This document shows, one piece after another, positions 56,115-64,000 of a DNA stretch of 64,000 nt. The stretch is from Adiantum capillus-veneris (taxonomy: Eukaryota; Streptophyta; Polypodiopsida; Polypodiales; Pteridaceae), in contig CM043958.1 in NCBI GenBank assembly GCA_014529385.2, positions 121,802,817 through 121,866,816 of the forward strand, given 5' to 3'. The notes below the pieces were generated by a model. The model was not told the origin of the DNA. It did not search any database and saw nothing but the letters and a program-made list of their open reading frames with translations. The number at the start of each line of letters is the position of its first letter. Within the stretch, counting starts at the first letter, position 1. The translations under genes and the position numbers were made by a program.

Positions 56115-56895
56115 AGACTATACAAAGATATGCAGGCAGAAGTCTCAGAGGATATCCACCCCAAGTGGAGAAAGAGCTGGTTGAACAAGAATTCGAGATA
56201 TCTAATTCTATTCACAAGAGCACCTGCAGCCCTCTAGAAAGACCCAACATTCTATCCTATACCAAGGGTAAGGACTGGCAAGCATATGAAGCACTGAAAA
56301 AGAAGCAACCTACATGGGTGAATTATCCACGTCTACTAGCTCTAGAGCAGGGTCCAGCAATAGACGAATACATGGTGAAAACCCTAACGAGCGCCATGAC
56401 CTTCTTGAAGAGCCTCCCTGACCTCTCCTATGCCATGCTGTATAAGATTTACAGAATGCTACTCACCTGCATTCAAGCTTTTCATGAACCTGAGCAAGCT
56501 GGGGCACCATGGATGTCTTTCCTCAAAGGCAATAAAGGTCTCTATTATGACTTAAGTGGCCATCCTTCAAAAGAAGTCCTTTACAGCTTCTATGTCCGAT
56601 GCATGTTTTTGCCCTCTAGCAATATGTTGGTGTTTGAGGAAGCATTCTATATAGGTTTCTTCACTTGGTGAACGAAGATATTTGGTCCAGTGGGATAAGC
56701 AACCTTACATCCAGATTTGTTGGCTATTCAACCATTGCACTTAAAAACAGAGTCACTATGCAGTTCTTACAAGTTCCTCACAAAGAACAAAGAATCAGAT
56801 ATGAGAAAGCACTCCATGCGCTTAAAGACCACCTCGCCAACCATCACCTCAAAGACTACTTCAGTCCAGGAAGCTGTGTCAAGGGACGACACAAT
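56115..56895 (+). pseudogene. Element E ORF2, C-terminal domain
   Basis: Resumes after the small LTR element in a frame open to 56,671: KKKQPTWVNYPRLLALEQG, YMVKTLTSAMTFLKSLPDL, GLYYDLSGHPSKEVL, RCMFLPSSNMLVFEEAFYIGFFTW. These blocks align with A ORF2 in the same order, including MMYDLSLQPSPKVL. A TGA at 56,669 truncates the last ~35 residues. Conservation of this domain between two diverged elements argues for past function. Confidence 0.75.
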
Positions 56896-56909
56896 CGAGG
56901 AGGGGGGAA
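56896..56909 (+). other. Polypurine tract of element E
   Basis: GAGGAGGGGGGAA directly precedes TGTTAGC, the LTR start, as in element A. Confidence 0.8.
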
Positions 56910-57900
56910 TGTTAGCAACAAGCTAACTTGGATAACATTCTTCGAAGCTTTTATTGTAAAAACACTTATTATTTTGATGAATCGGAAATGTTGTAACTCC
57001 TACTTTCCAGATAAACGGTGTAATTGATGAGCCGGGGCTACAAGCTTCCAGATTGTATCAACTTGTCTTTAGTTAGAGCTCTTAGATTATTAGTTTTGAC
57101 CACAAAAACCTTCGCTAAGGTATAAAAGCCAATTTTTGTAAGTATTTTATAAGTTTTGGATAATAGAAACACAGCGTGAGCTAACGGCACTCACTTCTCT
57201 CTTTCTCGCACTTTCTACTCCCTTCCCGGTTGTCACATTGCAGTGCCGTCTATTGCGCTGCAACCGCAGGTAAGAGCTCTACACATTGACATAAGCATTT
57301 CATGGTAATCCGTAGCTTTTGGCATTGCTAAATCGTGGCCTAATTTCATCATAAGTAGGAATTTAAGCTTCAAAATCATAAACTAAGTACATGCGGGATA
57401 TTGGGGCATCATTGCTAAGCATTTAGATGCATTCTGGGTCAAAAACGACTAGGTCAAAAACTCACTGCTATTAATAATTGCAATTTTTGCACTTTACCTA
57501 AAGTGAGATTTGAGACCATAAGCATGTGTGCTTAGGTCTTATAAACATGTCCTAGAAGTTTCGTAACATTTGGATGTCATTTGGTGCTGTAACGGTTATG
57601 ATTTGTTTGCCGATGAGCGACTAGCTTTTGGTGATTCCTGTCATTTGAGTGTAGCTTGAGTTAGATGCGAGTTGTTTGTCAAGTCAGCTTCATCCCATGG
57701 ATTGACAATTATATTCTTGGTTCTTGCTATGTCTGCAATAAGATAGGAGTGAGGTTAGACACCCGTCCCACAACGTAGCCGGACACCACATTTGTACTCT
57801 ATTATTTTTGAGCTAGTATAGTGATACTTTGTGTGAATCCTAATTCCAGAGTAGCAAGTCAATTCCTTAAGTGGTAATTCTGTCATGATATGTGTAAAGA
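56910..57900 (+). repeat. 3' LTR of element E (right edge estimated)
   Basis: Starts TGTTAGCAACAAGC. A TATAAAAG box lies at 57121-57128, the same distance from the LTR start as in A. The right edge is set only by analogy with A's 1-kb LTR; no target duplication was identified. Confidence 0.55.
57121..57128 (+). promoter_or_regulatory. TATA box of element E LTR
   Basis: TATAAAAG in a GGTATAAAAGCC context, parallel to GGTATATAAGCC in element A's LTR. Confidence 0.65.
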
Positions 57901-58870
57901 TCCATGTGAGTCGGGGCCACTGGCCATTTAGAAAGCCCTAGGTATAAAAGTCAATAACTCTAATGTGAAAAGGAGGCTTATCTTCGGAGGAGAAAAGAAG
58001 CTTTTCTATACGTACGCTCAAGTGACTACGAAGCTCCAACTTGTAATCAACATAACTAATGATTGGATAATCCATTTTCAATTTTGAAACTTGCATTGTG
58101 TTCCTGTTTCCTTGATCTTTCATTCAAGTGTAGCCATTGTCAGTTTTGTTGAGGTTTATGACTACGCATTAGTGAGCCTAATTTTAGATTTGAGTACTTA
58201 AATCACTATTTTTTGACATTTTGACCATAGCAAAGTATTCCTAGACCATAGGAGGACCTTTTTGGATAGTTCTGTTACACTTTTCATGAACTTTTTCATG
58301 ATGGATCATGATTTTGGTACCTTGTTGGATTGCAACTAGACTTGGTACAATAGTGCCCCTATGTCTTAGATCTCCTCCTAAATTTTCTTTGAATTTCAAC
58401 TTTGTTTGAGTGCAAAAATGACATGATGACCTAGAGTGGTGAGAAAGGACATATGCAGATTTTTTGATCATTAAGTAGTGGTTTTCTTGTCAAGTTGTTG
58501 CATTAGCTTGATAGGTTCACTTCTTGAGATTGACAACTCAAAGAGTCTCCCTGCCCCATCTGAGTCACTTTCCTAAGTATTGACGTTATTGTTTAAGGGC
58601 TACTATTTGGGCGGATTACTTTTTGACATATGTATGAGCCTTAGTTTAGTATGGTGATTTTTTGGATCTTGAGAAGTTAGAAGGTGGTTTTGGTCTTTCA
58701 TGTGAGGAAGTTTTTAAGGCAGTTATGTAGTGTGATGATGATTGGCACATTTAGTGTGTATCCATAGCAAAATTTTGAATGTCAGATGAAGTTTGTTAGA
58801 TCGTATATCTTATTCTATGTCTTCTTATCTTTGTGTAAATCAAATGTACATTGCTGCACTTGATTTGCCC
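57901..58870. other. No gene seen between elements E and F
   Basis: Short unconvincing open frames only. If F once had gag and a leader here, they are deleted; pol homology starts abruptly near 58,871. Confidence 0.4.
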
Positions 58871-59283
58871 AAAGTTCAGAAACCAAAAATCAGAGAAGCA
58901 CTTGGAAAGCTAGAAAACCACGTATGAAAGCCAAGAAAGAACGAGAGCAAACAGCTCTATCCGAGGAGTTGAAACATACAAAGGATAGATTAGAGTGGTT
59001 AGAGGATCTAGCTAGCTTAAGCTCACACACCACGGCAACCGTAGCACCCAAGGGAATAGCAGAGCCCAAAAGTGCAGGATCAGGAGGATCTGTACTGGCA
59101 GTCAGACAAGGTAAATGAGCAGTTGGATGCGCTTCTAAAAGCTTATGAAGCCATACTCAAAAAGAACCAAACCCAGGAACAAAGGTGGATGACTTATCCA
59201 TATGCGGAAATAGAAAAACATAGGTTGGAAACATGTAAAAGGATGATTGAAAAAGCTCAATCATTGATGGAGGACCCACTAGG
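58871..59283 (+). pseudogene. Element F pol N-terminal region, first part
   Basis: STWKARKPRMKAKKEREQTA matches A's NTWKARKACMKLRKGREDAI; after a one-base shift near 59,080, DALLKAYEAILKKNQTQEQR and WMTYPYAEIEKHRLETCKRM follow. Similarity stops near LMEDP, where the insertion begins. Confidence 0.75.
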
Positions 59284-61861
59284 TAAACCTGCTGAGGGCG
59301 AGCTTTTTGAAATGGGGCCTCTAAACCCAAACCAATGGGCCTACCCTCACAAAATGTTCGTAAAGAGGTACGCACACTACTTGGGGCACCACCTTCTTTT
59401 GGGAGTGGAGAAGGAAACCAATCAAAATAACATTTGCACTCACCCACTCAAGCAACACACTTTGAGAACCCTTACTCTATGTACACTTTGGACACTTGAC
59501 ACCATCAACGATTATGCAACCCAATGCCGTGCATCAAATGTAAATATGCAATTTGTGGAATAGCATTCACCTTCTCCCCATAAGAATACCCATGATACAT
59601 CCAAACTCCTCCTCTCTCAAGCACTCATCAAAAAATCATGCGCACAAGACCTGCCTCTCAAACACACAATCGAACTTAACACACTTTGCATAGAGAGCTC
59701 ATCTCCATCTATGCAATGCCGTGACAAATAAAATCACCATGAGAGGTAGCCACATGCATATGTAATGAAGCAAAAGAGAGTTGGAGTGAGAATTTTCTTT
59801 AGACTAATTGAATAAGTGTATAGAAACAAACCAATGGTAAATTGAGAGTAGAACACTTACTTGATTTCTCGCACACCTTTTAAGGGGTAGACTGACGCTG
59901 GCTAACCATCACGAATTGCGACACTTGATTGTTTGAAGATGATTTAATGATCATTAACATAACCATGAGAGAGATCATGATGTATTTACAAGTTATTGAG
60001 GTGCTACAATGATTTATTGGGTTGATGGAGTAAGAGATTGTAGAATAGAAAGTGTGGAGGATAGAGTTGCACTTCCTCCAAAGAGGAGGGTTAGGAGGGA
60101 GGATGTGAAAGAGGGAGAGTTGGGGGTTTCTCTACTATTGATCAAGAACAACATGAAGTTGAAAATATAAGTGTGTGTCCTTGAGTCTCTCCAAGGGGGG
60201 CTATTTATAGTTGTGTAGGAGTGGGATTATGCTACACTTAATTAGGGTGAGTGATTAGCCCTAATTAAGTGTCCTTTGACCACTCATTGAATATTGGACA
60301 TAAAAGGGACTATTTATTCACCAAAAATATCATTTTAGACCGTGAAGGCTCCATAGGGGTGCATAATGTAGGTGGGCCCCACCATGAGGCCCTACAGGTG
60401 GCTCCTGCGGGGTATCTCACCTTGTCTGTCTTGGCATTTAGAAAGCATCTTTAGGTTGGTCCCATCACATGCAAGTGACCTTGAACACTCATTGCTCTTC
60501 TAGAAGATGAGTAGGGGAAAAATAAGATCTCACCCTCTTGATTTACTTGATTTACAGTTCCCTTTTGCTGCGAATCTGACCAACTTACACTATTTTGACC
60601 ATAACTTTTTACCTGTAGCTCGGAATGACATGCTTCAAAAGGCAAATTTGACCTTCTCAACATGTTTGATATGAATTTGGACTATTATTCACGCCCATTC
60701 ACCAAGGAATTCATTTTGGAAGGTCCACACTAGGCTAGGGAACCTTTTGCTTCCAAGTCTTCTTGTATGGGCCCTTTGCTTGTATGCATTCAAGGGGAAT
60801 CATGCTTTTTCAAAAGGGTATGATGCTTACACAAATAGAGGAGGGCCCAATATTATTTGCTTGTGAAAAGAATATATAATTTGAGTCTTTTTTGAAAGGA
60901 GAACAACTATATGTATATTTTTAAGAGATATTGGGCCACCTATTGATGGGGGCTTTTCACAAGCCAAGCTCCCATACCCCTCTTCTCTCGTCCCCACCCC
61001 ATGAAAACCCCCTCTTATGGAGGGAGTGATAAAAGACATTGGAAAAAGTAAGAAAAAAAATAAAGTATGATTATGTAAATATATGAGAAAGATAAAATAG
61101 GCCACCTCATGCCTACGGGGCAGCCCATCCCCACCTTGCCTCCTTTTTCTTCACTGTTGCCCCGCCGTGTGTCCCTTTTCCTCTCCTCCACTCAAAAGGT
61201 CAACCCCCTCTCTCTTCCTCTTGTCCTTTCTCCTTTCTCTCTCCCCTCAAGCTACCCCACCTCTCACCAATAATGCATTCTAACTCACCAATAATGCACC
61301 CTAACTCACATGCAACTTACCCTATCTTCCAAAATAGTATACCCCACCCCCCCTTTCTCTCTCCTATCATATCCCATGACCCAAATACCCCCCCCTCTCT
61401 CTAAAGGGCGCCATGTCTCTTGTCTTGTAGCTAAATAACCTCCCCCACACTCACACACACTCAGTTTCACTAAGAAAGGTGCCCACAGACCCATCCCCAC
61501 CCGGTGGTTACCTGATTTTTCTTGTGTTCACACACATCTGCACATAGATTCACCTCTGAACACACTCCTCTCTCTCCCCTCTTGTAATTACTTTATTCTC
61601 CATGTCACCTCTCACTTTTTTTCATCAACCCATCTCTCTCTCTTAGTCTCTCTCTCATGAGACTGCTGTTCTGGCACATATACACACAGCCAGACAAGTG
61701 GGGCCCACAGTCACATGGCCTATGTAGATAATGATTTCTTCATTTCTAAATTCTAGAATTTCTCCCCCCCCCCTCCTCCCCTATATAAAGAGGGGTCACC
61801 ATCACACAAAAACACACAACAAGTAACCACATGAATAGCACAAGAAAATAAAAGAATGTAA
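59284..61861. mobile_element. 2.6-kb non-coding insertion in element F
   Basis: Separates two parts of the pol N-terminal region that are ~100 residues apart in A. No coding frame. It has pyrimidine-rich stretches at 61.1-61.8 kb, a CTATATAAAG box on + near 61,782 and a CTATAAATAG on - near 60,210, so it may contain LTR promoter sequence. No paired ends or target duplication could be fixed. Confidence 0.4.
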
Positions 61862-63357
61862 TCTTACCTCCTATTCAAGAATTTGAGGCAAGGTCACAAA
61901 TGAGCTTTGAGATACATTCACAAGGGGGAGACCAAGGATCAATTAGTTCGGGGCACAGCCAACTAGACTCGCTGAAAACTTTACCCTCTTACCTAGGAGA
62001 GTATGAAGCCAAGTCGGAAGTGAGAGCAATCCCATCTCAAAGACTTTTTTCTAACAAAGTGATGGATTCGCGAGGATTGATTGAGTTATTATCCACCCCA
62101 GTGGCATGCACAATCACATTAGCAGAACTCCTCAGGTTACAGCCAAACATGTGGACCACAGTAGGTAAATGCCTAGAAAACTTTGGAGTGAAAGACCCCA
62201 CCTTGAGGCTACAGGAAGGGATCAGAGAGTTGGACAGGCCTCAACTAAACACTAGGCCAGTACCATTAAACAAAGTTAGAGAGTATTGCGAAAGAGAAGA
62301 TGGAAACACCATGCTACCAGTAAAATTCCAAGGAGTAGTTTCCAAAGCTATTATTGACAGTGGAGCGGGAGTTGCTATCGCCACCAAGGAAATCTGGAGA
62401 AAATGGGAAAAACCAGCTTTGAAAGCTACCAGAATGAAATTGCAATTGGCAGATGGGTTCATGGAGACTCTAAGACTCTTAGAAAAAGTGATTGTCACTT
62501 TGTGCGGAATCGAGTATGAGCATACATTTGCGATAGTCGATTTCGACAAAAAGAACAATTATGAGATCATCTTGGGAAGACCATTCATGCGACAATTGAA
62601 GATGGTCCAAGATTGGGGTTACAACCACATATACCTCAGACATAGCGAGACAACAACTAAAATACACATGAAAGACCATAGTTACAAAGATGTGAACCAA
62701 ACACCTATGGAAGAGTTTCAGTCAACTATAGTAGCAGGATCGGAACTCCCATCATGGTTAGGGCAACAAAAAGAGCTATGGATGTGCGGAGCTTCACATT
62801 GTGGAAGCTTAAGAAGAGAGGAATGCGTCTTAGAAAGAGCGATAGAGGACAAGGAGTATATTCCGGAACCTTTCCCTGAAGATGCCTTGGAACCTCTAGA
62901 ATGGGAGCACATACTAGCAACATCGGATGTTTGTACCATTACGGATAGTCCAACAACAAAATTTTGCGACAAGGATGGCTATGATGTGCTACCCTACTAC
63001 ATGGTAAGCATTATACCCGGAGAAGATGAGACGATAGAACCACCAGAACAAGAAGAGTTTTATAACTCCTCTGAACATCTGGAAGTAAATGATGATGCAG
63101 ATAATGAGTGTTCAGACACCTCAAGTGAGCGTGGGAGAGAAACTGAGAATATCAAGTTTTATGATTTTGCTAATCAGCATCCTAGACGCCAGGAACGCTA
63201 TAGAAGGAAACGAGCAGGAAACAAAGCGAGAAAGATTCTGATGCCCAGGATAAAAGATAAAACTCACTATTTGATGCTTATAAAAGCAGAGGATTGTGTA
63301 AAAGATCACATATCAGATTCTATAAAGATCGCAAGGAAAGAACGCGAGAGGAAATAA
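61862..63357 (+). CDS. Element F protease and flanking pol region
   Basis: One open frame from EFEARSQ to 63,357. It includes LKTLPSYLGEYEAKSEVRAI, the STPVACTITLAELLRLQPNMW block, protease active site IIDSGAGVAIATK (62,350) with IILGRPFMRQLKMVQDWG (62,570), and the conserved linker LWMCGASHCGSLRREECVLE and FCDKDGYDVLPYYM. No stop for almost 500 codons and intact protease residues: the best preserved part of F. The frame ends in TAA at 63355 in the lysine-rich linker. Confidence 0.85.
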
Positions 63358-64000
63358 AACAGGAACGAAAAGCTAAAACAGAAACAAAATCTCAAAAATC
63401 AAAAAAAGAAACAACAAAAGACCAAGAGTGGACCAAACTGGAGCGTAAACAGAAATAACAAGAACTGAAACGGTCTTTACGTGAGATATGGACTACTGAA
63501 GAAGATAGTGATGGTAAAGAGGAGTAGAAAAGGGAAACATGAATGTACCATCACACTATCGGAAATTTACCATACAGGACAGAAAATCATCATGACACTA
63601 CCAATCAGGGAAAGAACCAACCAAGAATCTTACGATGGGCCAGAAAATGCAAAAACGATAGACCTCGCGGAACCAGGTGAAAAGCCTCAGCCGGTCTATA
63701 TAGCAAACAATTTACAGCCTGAAGAAGAAGAACGGCTAACACAACTTCTCAAGAAGTATAAATATGTGTTTGCATGGTCCTATAAAGACCTCAAAGGAGT
63801 TGATCCATCGATATGCCAACATACAATTCCTTTGAAATCAGATGCAAAATCTAGCAAACAACGTCCTTATACATATAATGACACATTTGCTAAACAAATC
63901 AAAGAGGAGATTGATAAGCTCATGGAAGCTGAATTCATCTATGAAATTGAACATACAGATTGGGTGTCACCCATTGTGGTAGTTCCCAAAATAAATAAAA
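63358..64000 (+). pseudogene. Element F linker and start of reverse transcriptase
   Basis: After several stops and shifts in the charged linker, RT begins at ~63,690: VFAWSYKDLKGVDPSICQH, RPYTYNDTFAKQIKEEIDKL and EFIYEIEHTDWVSPIVVVPK, nearly identical to A. Truncated by the window end. Confidence 0.8.

Larger units (their letters stand above)
41120..57900 (+). mobile_element. Element E: decayed relative of element A
   Basis: Same domain order as A on the + strand: pol N-terminal region, protease, RT, RNase H, two integrase zinc fingers, integrase, a post-integrase protease remnant, W-motif tail, spacer, ORF2, polypurine tract, LTR. Gag and 5' LTR are missing; homology begins near 41,150, next to the RT element. 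Many stops and shifts mark it as old. It is interrupted by an AT-rich insertion (~47.2-50.8 kb) and a small LTR element (54,287-56,109). The LTR's outer edge near 57.9 kb is only an estimate from A's LTR length. Confidence 0.75.
58871..64000 (+). mobile_element. Element F: third A-family copy, running off the window
   Basis: Carries the pol N-terminal region, protease and the start of RT in the same order and orientation as E, closer in sequence to A than E is. Gag is absent and a 2.6-kb insertion splits the pol N-terminal region. RT continues past 64,000. Confidence 0.8.

Overview
This window looks like nuclear DNA of a land plant made almost entirely of nested and decayed mobile elements. 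No intact ordinary host gene was recognised. The plant origin is inferred from Ty3/gypsy retrotransposons with plant-type primer-binding sites, GT-AG introns of about 75-150 bp, and long CT/GA and GT microsatellites. A large-genome seed-free vascular plant (fern or lycophyte) is my best guess, with low confidence.

Layout. 1-3.94 kb: 3' part of a + strand retroelement-like unit (G) with an unusual gag-like protein and a degenerate protease-like domain. 3.92-8.3 kb: a - strand Ty3 element (B) with broken gag, a 1.2-kb inverted-repeat-bounded insertion in its leader, an initiator-Met-type primer site and a CCAAT-rich LTR. 8.3-11.07 kb and 30.25-37 kb are one older locus cut in two by element A. 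It holds a spliced Ulp1-like cysteine protease fragment (-), a three-copy ~169-bp tandem repeat, a spliced and very divergent histone H3-like gene (-), seven copies of a ~55-90-bp hairpin module, and an uncharacterised multi-exon transposon-type coding region (+).

11,072-30,250: element A, a complete 19.2-kb LTR retrotransposon on the - strand with 1,011-bp LTRs, TG...CA ends, a 5-bp target duplication (ACATC), primer site and polypurine tract. Its gag-pol is one continuous frame of about 3,180 codons broken only by three stop codons. It carries a protease before RT, two tandem integrase zinc fingers, and, after integrase, a second protease-like domain followed by tryptophan-motif repeats. 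A second long ORF (1,103 codons, three TAG stops) precedes the polypurine tract. Nine near-identical 24-bp palindromes sit only in its two untranslated blocks.

37.7-41.06 kb: a degraded non-LTR, Penelope-like-type reverse transcriptase (-). 41.1-57.9 kb: element E (+), a decayed relative of A with the same post-integrase protease and ORF2. It is itself hit by a ~3.6-kb AT-rich insertion containing a ~152-bp tandem repeat, and by a complete 1.8-kb small LTR element. 58.87-64 kb: element F (+), another A relative cut by a 2.6-kb insertion and running off the window.

The main points are: the H3-like gene whose start codon lies in the target site of element A; the A/E/F family architecture (protease-RT-RNase H-double zinc finger-integrase-second protease-W repeats-ORF2); the palindrome arrays; and the hairpin modules around the H3-like gene.
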